The notes: generated by a model from the letters alone, not told the origin. Counted from the first letter of the stretch, positions 30,978-40,571 are shown. The stretch: DNA of 64,000 nt from an uncultured Ruminococcus sp. (GCA_910579955.1 CAJTWE010000009.1:1-64000); one strand, 5' to 3'. Translations and numbers: made by a program.

Positions 30978-33332
30978 ATGAAAAGGCATTATATTTTGTC
31001 GCTGCTGCTGGGATTTGCAATAACTTCTTTATGTTTGCAGGGAATTACAGCTGAGGCAGGGAATAAAAAATCTGCACAAAAGCCGGAAGAAAAGCAAAAG
31101 CTTGTTAGTATGCTTTATAAAGATGATGACTTGTCATCTCTTATGATACTGTCGGATGGTGTTTCTGATGAATCAAAGGCTGCTGTTATTCCTGATAGCT
31201 ATGATTTTAGAAAAGAAGGACTTGTAACTCCTGTTAAACATCAGGGAAATTATGGAACTTGCTGGTCGTTTGCAGCTATGAATTCTATTGAATCTTCTCT
31301 TTTGAGCAGATATCCGAAAATTGATCTCTCCGAATGGATGGTAGCATATTATACTTATTGTGAGAAGTTCGGATATCCTTTTGAGAATGAAGAAGCTTCT
31401 GCTTTTGATCAGGGTGGAAATTATCAGTTTACATCTGCAATGCTTTCTGCTGGAATAGGAGCATTTAATGAACGCTTTGAGAGCTGGTATTATGGCGATG
31501 AGTCAATAGTAAAAGATAATTCAAATGCGGATTCTGTTCGTAGTATGCGTGATTATCAGGTAACAGATATTGAATATTTTCCATACTGGAATACAATGGA
31601 CAGTACATTTGATGATCAGATCCATTCTATAAAAAATCAGATATATAATGGTCATGCAATGGTACTTAACTATTTTAATTGTGATGATTATTATTATGAG
31701 AAGTATAATTCGTATTACATAGGTGAAGATTACATAAATATAAATGACGGAGTATCAACATATCATGCAGTAAGTGTTATTGGTTGGGATGACAATTTTT
31801 CGGCTGAGAATTTTATAGATACTCCTCCTATGGATGGCGCATGGCTCTGTAAAAACAGTTGGGGTGAAGATTGGGGAGATGGCGGTTACTTCTGGCTGTC
31901 TTATGCCGATAATAGTATATATGACGTTTTTTATCTTGACGCTGAGCCTGTACAGAAATATTCTGATATACATCTATATGATAACTATGGATTTACAAAT
32001 TTCGTTTCATCAAAAGGAAATTCCGAAGCGGTAAAATATGATTATATGGCAAATATATTTAGTGCTGAGGAAGATTGTGCTGTTACAGCGGCAATGATAT
32101 GTACTGTAATACCTGATGAAAATTATGAGATAACAGTGTATACCGGACTTAATGACTTGTCAGATCCTTGTTCCGGAAAACCAAGTAAGGTAACAAAAGG
32201 TGTGATTTCCAATATTGGATATCATACTATAGATATGGATGTCCCTGTTTCTGTTAAAGCAGGAGAAAGCTATTCTGTAGTAGTGAAGATAGGAGGAAAA
32301 GAAAGTTATCATATTGCTTGTGAGGGATATCTGGACGGTGAATTGTTTTATGAGGACGGAACAAGTGAATATACCTCCGATGATATGAAAGAATACATTT
32401 TGAAAGGATTTAAACCAAATCAAAGTTTTATCAGTTCTGATGGTGTTACTTGGAGTGATAATTATGAAAACGGATTCTATGAATATGAAATGGAACTTGA
32501 TGCCGGCATTAAAAACAAAAATGATTCTCCCGCTGTGAGTTATAAGTGCTATGAATACATAGCTAATAACAGCATAAAAGCGTTTACAACTCCGGTTGAT
32601 TCAGTAATATTTTCAGAATATGGAAGGGAATTGCCCCTCGGCGCAAAGATAAGTCTTAGCGCTCCCAGTGGTGATGAGATAAAATATTCTATAAACGGCG
32701 GAAAATATAAGACCTATACCGAACCATTTATTTTTAACGGAGATATGACAATATCTGCTTATGTAAACGAAGATAAGGTGTATGAAAAGAAGTACACACA
32801 GCAAAGCACGACTTTGTCAAGCGTTTTGGTGCGTAATAAAGGCTTTAGCGGCTACATATACGAGAATACCCCCTCTCCCGGAGAATATATAGCATATCTG
32901 AGCGAAGATGAAAAAAGTGTGGATATTCAGATTATATCTACAGGGGATATATCTATAAACGGGAAAAAGGCTGAGTCCGGAGAATACTACACTGTTTCTA
33001 CTAAAACTGCAATAGATACTATAATAGTTGATGTTTCAGAAGATGGCAAGCAGTCATCAAGGTATAGTATAACGTTTATGGATTTTGTTCCTTTAAAAGG
33101 CGATGTAAACGCAAATAAGGATATTGATATATCTGATGCAACAGCTGCGCTTGATTTCTATGCGAAAAGAACATCTCTTATTCAGGATAAGGCATTTACA
33201 GAAGAACAGTTTCTGAACGGCGATGTAAATGAAGATGGAGAGGTTGATATAACAGATGCAACTCTGATTCTTAAATATTATGCATATACAGCAGCCGGAT
33301 TTGATGTATCATGGAATGATTTTATTGATTAA
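30978..33332 (+). CDS. Secreted papain-like (C1A) protease with dockerin
   Basis: A 784-aa secreted protein. Residues 1-27 are a signal peptide. The C1A domain has the oxyanion Gln and catalytic Cys95 in HQGNYGTCWSF, His263 in YHAVSVIGWDD and Asn293 in CKNSWGEDWGDGGYFWLSY. A lectin-like beta domain follows (about 340-460), then a chitobiase-like strand module (about 555-600), and a type I dockerin at about 706-776 with two Ca-binding repeats (GDVNANKDIDISDATAALDF, GDVNEDGEVDITDATLIL). It should attach to a cellulosome scaffold. Catalytic residues are intact. Confidence 0.92.
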   Translation: MKRHYILSLLLGFAITSLCLQGITAEAGNKKSAQKPEEKQKLVSMLYKDDDLSSLMILSDGVSDESKAAVIPDSYDFRKEGLVTPVKHQGNYGTCWSFAAMNSIESSLLSRYPKIDLSEWMVAYYTYCEKFGYPFENEEASAFDQGGNYQFTSAMLSAGIGAFNERFESWYYGDESIVKDNSNADSVRSMRDYQVTDIEYFPYWNTMDSTFDDQIHSIKNQIYNGHAMVLNYFNCDDYYYEKYNSYYIGEDYININDGVSTYHAVSVIGWDDNFSAENFIDTPPMDGAWLCKNSWGEDWGDGGYFWLSYADNSIYDVFYLDAEPVQKYSDIHLYDNYGFTNFVSSKGNSEAVKYDYMANIFSAEEDCAVTAAMICTVIPDENYEITVYTGLNDLSDPCSGKPSKVTKGVISNIGYHTIDMDVPVSVKAGESYSVVVKIGGKESYHIACEGYLDGELFYEDGTSEYTSDDMKEYILKGFKPNQSFISSDGVTWSDNYENGFYEYEMELDAGIKNKNDSPAVSYKCYEYIANNSIKAFTTPVDSVIFSEYGRELPLGAKISLSAPSGDEIKYSINGGKYKTYTEPFIFNGDMTISAYVNEDKVYEKKYTQQSTTLSSVLVRNKGFSGYIYENTPSPGEYIAYLSEDEKSVDIQIISTGDISINGKKAESGEYYTVSTKTAIDTIIVDVSEDGKQSSRYSITFMDFVPLKGDVNANKDIDISDATAALDFYAKRTSLIQDKAFTEEQFLNGDVNEDGEVDITDATLILKYYAYTAAGFDVSWNDFID

Positions 33333-33374
33333 TTTTATTGTTTAATAAGAGCTGCCGTAATTTAATATAAAAAT

Positions 33375-33407
33375 AAACCCACTGCAAATATGAAATGCAG
33401 TGGGTTT
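33375..33407. terminator. Bidirectional terminator
   Basis: AAACCCACTGCA and TGCAGTGGGTTT form a 12-bp stem with T runs on both strands, between the convergent protease and lipoprotein genes. Confidence 0.85.
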
Positions 33408-33441
33408 TAAGTTTATGTATTAACTCATCAATTAGCTTAGC

Positions 33442-34314
33442 TTAGATAAGAGCCTCGCTGGAAACATATTCAAGAGCGCCTGAATCATACTCTACCTTAA
33501 AGAGCATGCCTACCAGACCTGGATTATCATGAATATTAAGAGAAATTGTAATTGTATCGCCAACCTTGCCGCTTGCACATGTAGAGGATATAGTCAGCTG
33601 ACCCGGCTGAATCTGATCCTGCTGTGTAGGAACTGCATCGCCAACTGTAACATAGCCTGCTACTGTTTTAACGTCAAGCTGTTCTTCGTCCCAGTTTACA
33701 AAGTCTGGAGAAGAAAGAATGATAGGATAGTTGCCGTCAGGAGTACCTTCCTTGATCTTGAATTCAAGGTACATTATTTCGCCGTCAAAAACCTTATCGG
33801 AATTACCGGTCATATCAAGCCAATAAACAGGCTTTGATATAGGAGCTGCTACATATGAGCTGCCTTCGGTTTGAACCTCTGTAACAACTTCTGTAACATC
33901 CTGACCCTTTGCATCTGTAACAGCTACACCGCCAGCTTCGGTAACTACTACCTGCTTTGTGTAGATAACAGTCTGAGCAGCAGAATTTCCACCCTGTCCT
34001 GCTGGTGCTTCTGTAGGATCCTGAGCATTATTTCCGGTTAAAGATTCAGAAGGGTCCATACCAAATGTGATCTCCTGCTTTAGGAAAGATGTAGGATCGT
34101 TTGCATCGGTAGTGAATACCGGAGTATTGTTTTCCCCATTGTTATTATCGGCAGAGTTTGCATCTCCGCTGTTTTCCCCATTATTAGAAACCTCTGCATT
34201 TCCGGCAGAAGAAGTAGAAGAGCTATCTGCATCATCCTTGTTGCAGGCACTCAGTGTAACCCCCATAGCTGCAACCAGTAAAATAGCTGCAATACGTGTA
34301 CGTAATGATTTCAT
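33442..34314 (-). CDS. Lipoprotein with a circularly permuted cohesin-like domain
   Basis: A 290-aa lipoprotein: signal peptide with lipobox LSAC (Cys24), then a Ser/Asn/Asp-rich linker to about residue 155. Residues 159-227 (PVYWLDMTGNSDKVFDGEIM to AGYVTVGD) look like the C-terminal half of a cohesin. Residues 237-290 (GQLTISSTCASGKVGDTITI, IHDNPGLVGMLFKVEYDSG) look like the N-terminal half, and the protein stops there before a terminator. The order is thus swapped. It could bind a dockerin at the cell surface. The permutation is read from pattern, not from a structure. Confidence 0.75.
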   Translation of the reverse strand: MKSLRTRIAAILLVAAMGVTLSACNKDDADSSSTSSAGNAEVSNNGENSGDANSADNNNGENNTPVFTTDANDPTSFLKQEITFGMDPSESLTGNNAQDPTEAPAGQGGNSAAQTVIYTKQVVVTEAGGVAVTDAKGQDVTEVVTEVQTEGSSYVAAPISKPVYWLDMTGNSDKVFDGEIMYLEFKIKEGTPDGNYPIILSSPDFVNWDEEQLDVKTVAGYVTVGDAVPTQQDQIQPGQLTISSTCASGKVGDTITISLNIHDNPGLVGMLFKVEYDSGALEYVSSEALI

Positions 34315-34509
34315 ATACGTCCGTCCTTTCTGTAGATATTTATTCTATTATACATGTATTTGCCCAAAAAGTCAAGCCCTTTTGAAAAATTCCAATAAAT
34401 AGTGTGAAAAGGGCAAAAAATCCTTGATTTTTTGAAGGAAACAGAGTATACTATAAAATAAGTATAGGGTAAATATAGGGATAGCTTTTTTAGTGCAAAG
34501 GAGCATGAA

Positions 34510-35253
34510 ATGAAAAGTAAAGACGAATCAGTAAGTAATCTGAAAATCACATCATCCAAGAAAAAACCTATATCTGCAAAAACTGTTATAGCCAGTATTG
34601 TAATATTGGTTTTGTTCATTGGTATAAGCATTGCGTTTCTGCCATTTGCTAAAATGCTTATGACAGAAGAAGGGCAAGCCACTGTGCTTGAATTTGTAGA
34701 TGGTCTGGGCGTATTCGGCTACCTGATATTTTTTGTATTTCAGGTTTTGCAAATAGTTATTGCAGTGATTCCGGGGGGTCCTATTCCGCTTATAGGCGGA
34801 ATGCTGTTCGGTGAATGGATTACGCTTTTCCTTTCGGCAGCCGGATGCTTTTTTGGAACGGTAATTGTATATTACCTTGTTCAGCTGGCCGGAAAGCCTA
34901 TAGTGAATCTTTTCGTATCCGATGAGCAGCTTAAATCATATCGTTTTATGCAGAACACTAAACGAATAGAGATCATAGTATTTCTTGTTTTTCTGTGTCC
35001 CGGACTTCCCAAAGACCCACTGACATACGTGGTGTCATTAACGCCTATAAAGCCTATGCATTTGTTTATTCTTACTTCAGTTGGCAGACTTCCGTCTTTG
35101 ATACTCACTATCTGGCTTGGAGGCGGAATATGGGACAAGAATATAAAACTGATAATAATTTTGGCGATTGGTATGGCATTGGCGGCTATTATCGGATTTT
35201 TTATTAAAAAGAAAATCGACTCACGTGCAAAGAATAAAAAAGGAGTAATTTAA
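34510..35253 (+). CDS. TVP38/TMEM64 family membrane protein
   Basis: A 247-aa membrane protein with an SNARE-associated (VTT/DedA-like) domain: AVIPGGPIPLIGGMLFGEW and GCFFGTVIVYYLVQLAGKP, then FLCPGLPKDPLTYVVSLTPI. Five or six spans are visible. This family moves or scrambles lipids in other organisms. AAAGGAG lies seven bases before the ATG. It starts a plus-strand run that continues with the next two genes three bases downstream. Confidence 0.85.
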   Translation: MKSKDESVSNLKITSSKKKPISAKTVIASIVILVLFIGISIAFLPFAKMLMTEEGQATVLEFVDGLGVFGYLIFFVFQVLQIVIAVIPGGPIPLIGGMLFGEWITLFLSAAGCFFGTVIVYYLVQLAGKPIVNLFVSDEQLKSYRFMQNTKRIEIIVFLVFLCPGLPKDPLTYVVSLTPIKPMHLFILTSVGRLPSLILTIWLGGGIWDKNIKLIIILAIGMALAAIIGFFIKKKIDSRAKNKKGVI

Positions 35254-35255
35254 AA

Positions 35256-35567
35256 ATGGCAAAAAGTATTTTTACACTTAGCGAACTTAAAGAAAATTAT
35301 GAAGTAATAAAAAGGCTGCTTTCAGACGTGCAGTCTGATCATGTTCATATGCAGAAATCGCTTGACCTTTTGGAAAGAATGCCAATGCAGCATGTTCCGG
35401 GAGATATTGCAGGACAGGCAAAGGCTAATGCCGCTATGGAGATAGTAAAATCTCGTGAGAATACAAATCAAAAGCTTATTGATGCATATATGAAGATGTA
35501 TGACGATCTCAGAGCTGTGCTTTTTGAGAATATAGAAGCAGAGGAGACTGTAGATGGTGAAAACTGA
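35256..35567 (+). CDS. Helical protein encoded with the AAA ATPase
   Basis: A 103-aa protein, almost fully helical (ELKENYEVIKRLLSDVQSDH and KSRENTNQKLIDAYMKMYDD), without signal peptide or Cys. It starts three bases after the TVP38 stop and overlaps the AAA gene by 14 bases. A helical-hairpin partner like WXG100 proteins is imaginable, but the WXG motif is absent. Function unknown. Confidence 0.6.
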   Translation: MAKSIFTLSELKENYEVIKRLLSDVQSDHVHMQKSLDLLERMPMQHVPGDIAGQAKANAAMEIVKSRENTNQKLIDAYMKMYDDLRAVLFENIEAEETVDGEN

Positions 35568-36996
35568 TTTGCAGCTTGCAGTACAATATACTTATGAGCT
35601 TTGCAGTAAGTATGAAGCTAAAGGGATAACTATAAAAGGCAATAGCATGCCGCTGCGTGATTTTACAAGATTTGCTTATCTTAAATATATGCTTTTTCTT
35701 GCAAATTCAAATAATTTTCTCAATGATGCAGAGATAAATTTTATAGGCGACTGCTTGGGAATGAAGACATCAGCACAATATCTGAATATGTTTTTGTCTG
35801 AACATAAGATAGCTCTTAAAAGCGTCAGTGATACATTTTTTTCGGTACTTGATCTTTTTACTGATGCAGATATGCTTTACGGCGAACCTACAGGAAGTAT
35901 ATCGCTTTTGTTTATTGAAACCATAAATTCACTGGGTCTTATGCTCAGTGCTTTGGACGGTTCGGCAGATGCTTTTCAGACAACGTCTATTGCCCAGATA
36001 ATGGTAATGCTGCGTTCGCAAAGGACTGCAAAATTGCGTCTTTGGAAGAGTCCGCTAAAAAATATTGCTGCACGTGTGCCGGAGAGTTTTCGGCATCAGG
36101 TCAGCAGCAATTCAAAATCAAAAGACGAAAGAGAAGAGAAGGTTTCTGCTGATATAATAGATGAGATTCCAGAAACACTTGAAGAGCTTATGGAACAACT
36201 TCATAATCTTACTGGGCTTAAACGTGTAAAGGAAGAACTTGACACGCTTATCAATCTTATCAAGGTGAAAAAGCTTCGTCAGGAAAGAGGACTGCCTGAG
36301 CTTACGCTTTCTCTTCACATGGTTTTTTCAGGAAATCCGGGCACGGGAAAAACAACAGTTGCAAGGCTTCTTGCTAAGATATATTCAAAGCTTGGAATCC
36401 TTGCCAAAGGACATCTTGTTGAAACGGATAGAGCTGATTTGGTAAGCGGATATGTTGGTCAAACTGCTATTAAAACAGCTAAGGTCATTGAAAAGGCTAT
36501 GGGCGGTGTGCTTTTCATAGATGAAGCGTATACTCTCACATCTCAGGCAGGCTCTAATGACTTTGGAATGGAAGCAGTCAATACGCTGCTTAAAGAAATG
36601 GAAGATCACAGAGATGACTTTATTGTAATAGTTGCGGGTTATCCTGAGGAAATGAAGCAGTTTCTTGAATCAAATCCCGGACTTCATTCAAGATTTCGTA
36701 CTATGATTTTTTTTGAGGATTATGATCCGATGGAATTGTTGGAGATCTTTAAAAATATGTGTAAGAACTATGCGCTTATTCCTACAAGAGAAGCCGAGCT
36801 TTCCGTTCTTGATTTCTTTCAAAAACGATGTGCAGACGCAAATGAAAACTTTGCAAATGCAAGAGACGTACGCAATTTTGTTGACAGTGCTCTTTCTAAT
36901 CAAGCAAATCGTATTGCTAAAATAGAAGGGGAGATCTCAAATGAAATCTTAACGTCGCTGGAACTTGCCGACGTTGAAAACGTTACTCTTAACTGA
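35554..36996 (+). CDS. CbbX/SpoVK-like AAA+ ATPase
   Basis: A 480-aa ATPase. The N-terminal 190 residues are helical (a TerB-like phrase FLNDAEINFIGDCLGM is visible). The AAA+ core follows with GNPGTGKTTVARLLAKIY (Walker A), GGVLFIDEAYTL (Walker B) and PGLHSRFRTMIFFEDY (arginine finger region). This layout is shared by CbbX, SpoVK and the EccA family. It could remodel a protein complex together with the 103-aa helical protein. Which target it serves is not evident. Confidence 0.85.
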   Translation: MVKTDLQLAVQYTYELCSKYEAKGITIKGNSMPLRDFTRFAYLKYMLFLANSNNFLNDAEINFIGDCLGMKTSAQYLNMFLSEHKIALKSVSDTFFSVLDLFTDADMLYGEPTGSISLLFIETINSLGLMLSALDGSADAFQTTSIAQIMVMLRSQRTAKLRLWKSPLKNIAARVPESFRHQVSSNSKSKDEREEKVSADIIDEIPETLEELMEQLHNLTGLKRVKEELDTLINLIKVKKLRQERGLPELTLSLHMVFSGNPGTGKTTVARLLAKIYSKLGILAKGHLVETDRADLVSGYVGQTAIKTAKVIEKAMGGVLFIDEAYTLTSQAGSNDFGMEAVNTLLKEMEDHRDDFIVIVAGYPEEMKQFLESNPGLHSRFRTMIFFEDYDPMELLEIFKNMCKNYALIPTREAELSVLDFFQKRCADANENFANARDVRNFVDSALSNQANRIAKIEGEISNEILTSLELADVENVTLN

Positions 36997-37010
36997 GGGG
37001 ATAAGTACAT

Positions 37011-38303
37011 ATGAAAAAACGACATTTAAGACCTATGCAGGCAATAGCCTTGGGGTTTGCACTTATAATTTTAGCAGGAACATTTCTTCTTATGCTGCCC
37101 ATATCCCAGAAACCGGGGAATGACCTGCCGTTTTATGATGCGCTTTTCACATCAACAAGCGCAGTGTGTGTAACAGGACTTCTTGTTACAGATACCGCCG
37201 ATACATTCACAGCCTTTGGGCAGACAGTCATTGGCATACTTATACAGATAGGCGGACTGGGTATTACTACCATCGGTCTTGGATTTATCACGATGGCTGG
37301 TAAAAAAATACGCATGCGTGATAGGGTTCTTCTTCGTGAAGCTCTTAACTATCCATCCATGATGGGACTACAGGGGCTTATAAAATGGGTTCTTATTACA
37401 ACGGTAACCGTTGAAGCAGTGGGCGCACTTCTAAGCTTTTTTGTTTTTGTGCAGGATTATCCGTTCTGGCACGCCGTGGGCATAAGCATTTTTCATTCGG
37501 TTGCTTCTTTTAACAATGCAGGCTTTGATATTCTGGGCGGAGGAAAAGGGCTTTCTGGTTATATCGACAACGTTCCGCTTAATCTTATAACAGCTTTTCT
37601 TATTATTGCAGGCGGTCTTGGATTTTTTGTTATAAGTGAGATAATTAGAAAAAGGCACATTCGCAAATGGAGTCTGCACACAAAAGTAGTTATGCTTATG
37701 ACCGTTATTCTTACATTCGGAGGAATGCTGCTTTTAAAAATAACTGACAAAAACCTATCATGGCTCTCTGCATTTTTTACAAGTGTTTCTACCAGAACCG
37801 CAGGTTTTTCCACTTATAGTATAGGAGAATTCAGTGACGCTGGTCTCCTTGTAATGATGGTGCTTATGCTTATCGGAGCTGCGCCCGGCTCTACAGGCGG
37901 TGGTATAAAGGTTACAAGCGTATTTACTATGTTCAGGGCAGTTCTTGCATATCCGTCAGGACGTTCGGTTACTGCATTTAAACGCAGGCTTTCATCTTCT
38001 ACTGTACATTCAGCTTTTACAATATTTGTAATAGCGCTTACAGTAGTGTTTACCTGCACTCTTCTGCTTAGTGTGTTTGAACCGGATATTCCGCTGTCAT
38101 CTCTACTGTATGAGGCATTTTCAGCCTATGCGACAGTTGGGCTTTCTACAGGAATTACAGCAGGGCTGTGTTTGCCTGCAAAAATATGTATTATAGCTAC
38201 AATGTATATGGGACGACTCGGGTCATTTACCATTATAAGTCTTTTTGCAAGAAAGCATACGTATTATACGGAGCTGCCGGAGGGTCAGCTTCCTATTGGA
38301 TAA
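37011..38303 (+). CDS. ktrB: KtrB/TrkH-type potassium channel subunit
   Basis: A 430-aa membrane protein with four pore repeats. The filter-like segments are SAVCVTGLLV, SFNNAGFDIL, STRTAGFSTY and YATVGLSTGI, the expected Gly residues in each. It imports K+ (with Na+ dependence in relatives). It lies directly upstream of the KtrA gate protein in one operon. All spans appear present. Confidence 0.93.
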   Translation: MKKRHLRPMQAIALGFALIILAGTFLLMLPISQKPGNDLPFYDALFTSTSAVCVTGLLVTDTADTFTAFGQTVIGILIQIGGLGITTIGLGFITMAGKKIRMRDRVLLREALNYPSMMGLQGLIKWVLITTVTVEAVGALLSFFVFVQDYPFWHAVGISIFHSVASFNNAGFDILGGGKGLSGYIDNVPLNLITAFLIIAGGLGFFVISEIIRKRHIRKWSLHTKVVMLMTVILTFGGMLLLKITDKNLSWLSAFFTSVSTRTAGFSTYSIGEFSDAGLLVMMVLMLIGAAPGSTGGGIKVTSVFTMFRAVLAYPSGRSVTAFKRRLSSSTVHSAFTIFVIALTVVFTCTLLLSVFEPDIPLSSLLYEAFSAYATVGLSTGITAGLCLPAKICIIATMYMGRLGSFTIISLFARKHTYYTELPEGQLPIG

Positions 38304-38319
38304 AAAAGGAGACATTATC

Positions 38320-38988
38320 ATGAGGAAAAAGCAACAGAAAAAACTTGTATATGGCATTATTGGACTTGGAAGATTCGGCTATGCAATAGCTCAGGCACTT
38401 GCCGCAAACGACTGCGAGCTTGTTGTAGTAGACGGAGATGAGGACAAGATAAATAAAGCTGCCGCTTTGACCGACAATGCGCATATTGTAAATTCATTGA
38501 CAAGTGAAAGCTTGCAGCAGGCAGGAATACATGAATGTGATGTTGTTATAATAGGCATTGCAGGGCAGATAGATGTTTGTATTCTGACAACTCTCTATGT
38601 AAAGCGATTGGGCGTTAAGAGAGTTATAGTTAAAGCCAATAGTCAGGAACATGGCGATATACTTGAAATGCTGGGCGCTGAGGTAGTATATCCTGAGCGT
38701 GACATGGCAATAAGGCTTGCCAATAAGCTTCTTGCCCCCAATCTTCTGGAATATATCGAGCTTAGTGATGATATAAATATTATGGAGATAGAGGTTACTG
38801 AAAAAATCGCAGGACAAAGTTTATTGTCACTGAACGTGCGCAAAAATTATCAGTTGAACATTGTTGCCATAAAGCATAATAACAGCGTTCTTATCGACTT
38901 TGAACCGAGCTATGTATTCAGTGCAGGAGATACCATTACGATTATTGGAAGAAAGGAAAATATCGAGCGGTTTGAAGCGGTGATATAA
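38320..38988 (+). CDS. ktrA: KtrA potassium-channel regulatory subunit (RCK)
   Basis: The ATG at 38320 follows AAAAGGAGA. The 222-aa protein has the N-terminal nucleotide-binding RCK domain (GIIGLGRFGYAIAQALA) with the acidic VVVDGDEDK and a C-terminal RCK_C domain (EVTEKIAGQSL to TITIIGRKENIERF). It gates KtrB in response to nucleotides. It starts 16 bases after ktrB. Confidence 0.93.
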   Translation: MRKKQQKKLVYGIIGLGRFGYAIAQALAANDCELVVVDGDEDKINKAAALTDNAHIVNSLTSESLQQAGIHECDVVIIGIAGQIDVCILTTLYVKRLGVKRVIVKANSQEHGDILEMLGAEVVYPERDMAIRLANKLLAPNLLEYIELSDDINIMEIEVTEKIAGQSLLSLNVRKNYQLNIVAIKHNNSVLIDFEPSYVFSAGDTITIIGRKENIERFEAVI

Positions 38989-39024
38989 GTAGTTTCTTAT
39001 TATATTATTACATATTACAAAAAA

Positions 39025-39053
39025 TGGGCTGATGCATATTTGTGCATCAGCCC
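39025..39053. terminator. Bidirectional-type terminator between ktrA and the carboxypeptidase-like gene
   Basis: TGGGCTGATGCA and TGCATCAGCCCA form a 12-bp stem; the T run is best on the minus strand (TTTTTTG). Confidence 0.8.
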
Positions 39054-39059
39054 ACTTGC

Positions 39060-40571
39060 TTATTTATTTGTATTGTCTCTGTCACCATTTGGATTTTTGT
39101 GATAAAATACCGGATCAGAACGTTTCCATGCTTTCTTTTGATTGGAATTTGCAACGTTTGAAGCAGGGGAGTTTTTAGGTACGATGTGGATTGAATCAGC
39201 TGCTCTTTGTTTCTGTTTTGCAGAATATGAAGAATAAATACATATTATAATATATGCAAGTGATATAAGAGAAGCAAATATTAGGCTTATATGGAAAGTT
39301 GAACCCATACCCGGTTCAGTGAAAAATGTGATAAAAGCCGATGTGTTGTGCTTTATTACAGAGCGGTCTACATCACTTACAGCAACAAGAGGAGTGCTTG
39401 CGATAACTTCGCCTGAGAATTTAAGATCAAGCTGTCCGAGAATGTCTCCTTTTTTTATGGGTGCGATAATATTTTCATTGTATGTAGGAACTCGCTGTAT
39501 TGCGGATATATCGACATCTTTACACCAAAGCATAGTAAGTGCGTTTTCAGGCTTTACCAAAACAAAATTATTATCGCTTGCACCTGTAACAGGAAGCTCT
39601 GCGATCTCCATATCGTTTCCTATTATCGTGGTATACTGAAAGCTTGAAAATGCCCAGTCGAGAAGTTCTGTTGCGTCTTCAATGTGGAAATATTGCAGGT
39701 CGCCGTCCTCATCTTCAAAAGGAGCGCCAAGCAATATTACCATATATGTAATGCCGTCACGAATTGCCAGTGTTATGATATTTCTTCCGTATTGATTCAG
39801 ATTTCCGGTTTTTATGCCGTGAGCACCTTCGTAGTAGAATAGGTTGTCTTTTTCTGTCATTGTGTTGGAATGTTTCCATGCCCAGCCGTTAAGAGCATAT
39901 GAGACAGTTTTACTTTTAGACATGGAGTTATAAAAATCGGCAGTTGCAATTTCACGGAATCTAGGAACTTCATCCATAGCGTATTTGGTTATGATCATAA
40001 TATCACGTGCAGTGGTTATCTGATACTGATCGTATAGACCTGTAGCATTTGTAAAGTGTGTGCCTGTACAGCCGATAGCCGCAGCTTTCTGGTTCATCAT
40101 TCCCACAAATTCTTCCATGCTTCCATTCCCTATGTAATTGGCAAGCAGATATGCAGCGTCGCAGCCTGAGGTCAGAAGCATAGCGTAAAGGCATTCTGTT
40201 ACAGTAAGCGTATCACCTGAACCGATATCAGCTGAACGCAGATCGTCAGGTTCGTCATAGCTTTGGAAGTATGACATGGGATCAACAGCAGCAGTTATCT
40301 GAGTATGGTCAATGTCTTCACATTTTTCCATTACAATAATTGCGGTCATTATCTGCGCAAGATGAGCTGGCATTTCCTGATGATCCGCATTTTTTTCGTA
40401 AATTACCGTACTTGAATCAAGATTCATAACAATTCCGGCACTGCTGTTTATTGTAAATGGAGGAGTAAATGTATATGCGTTTGTTTTTAATGAGCAAGGA
40501 ACGATCATGCCTAAAATTATGGTAAATACCAAAATCGACAAAATAGACCTGCGGAGAACTTTCATTATCAC
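39060..40571 (-). CDS. D-alanyl-D-alanine carboxypeptidase-like protein lacking the catalytic residues
   Basis: A 503-aa S11-family homologue with an N-terminal membrane signal and a C-terminal span near residue 430-450 and a cytoplasmic tail. In the family the active site reads S-x-x-K; here the matching place is MPAHLAQIMTA with His70 for Ser and Gln73 for Lys. The SxN motif is SGC (135-137) instead of SGN. Only KTG (254-256) remains. It is thus probably a non-catalytic binding or regulatory protein. A GTG start at 40571 and an ATG at 40565 are both possible. Confidence 0.88.
   Translation of the reverse strand: MIMKVLRRSILSILVFTIILGMIVPCSLKTNAYTFTPPFTINSSAGIVMNLDSSTVIYEKNADHQEMPAHLAQIMTAIIVMEKCEDIDHTQITAAVDPMSYFQSYDEPDDLRSADIGSGDTLTVTECLYAMLLTSGCDAAYLLANYIGNGSMEEFVGMMNQKAAAIGCTGTHFTNATGLYDQYQITTARDIMIITKYAMDEVPRFREIATADFYNSMSKSKTVSYALNGWAWKHSNTMTEKDNLFYYEGAHGIKTGNLNQYGRNIITLAIRDGITYMVILLGAPFEDEDGDLQYFHIEDATELLDWAFSSFQYTTIIGNDMEIAELPVTGASDNNFVLVKPENALTMLWCKDVDISAIQRVPTYNENIIAPIKKGDILGQLDLKFSGEVIASTPLVAVSDVDRSVIKHNTSAFITFFTEPGMGSTFHISLIFASLISLAYIIICIYSSYSAKQKQRAADSIHIVPKNSPASNVANSNQKKAWKRSDPVFYHKNPNGDRDNTNK

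Noticed and set aside
33442..33520. Frameshift cutting off the cohesin at its C-terminus
   Set aside because: The stop is followed directly by a terminator, no continuing cohesin sequence is found in other frames, and the missing half is present upstream.
14440..34314. Shared phrase IHDNPGLVG in the YopX protein and in the cohesin-like lipoprotein
   Set aside because: It is short, and both families often have a D/N-NPG turn at that place. The surrounding sequences do not align, so it is coincidence.
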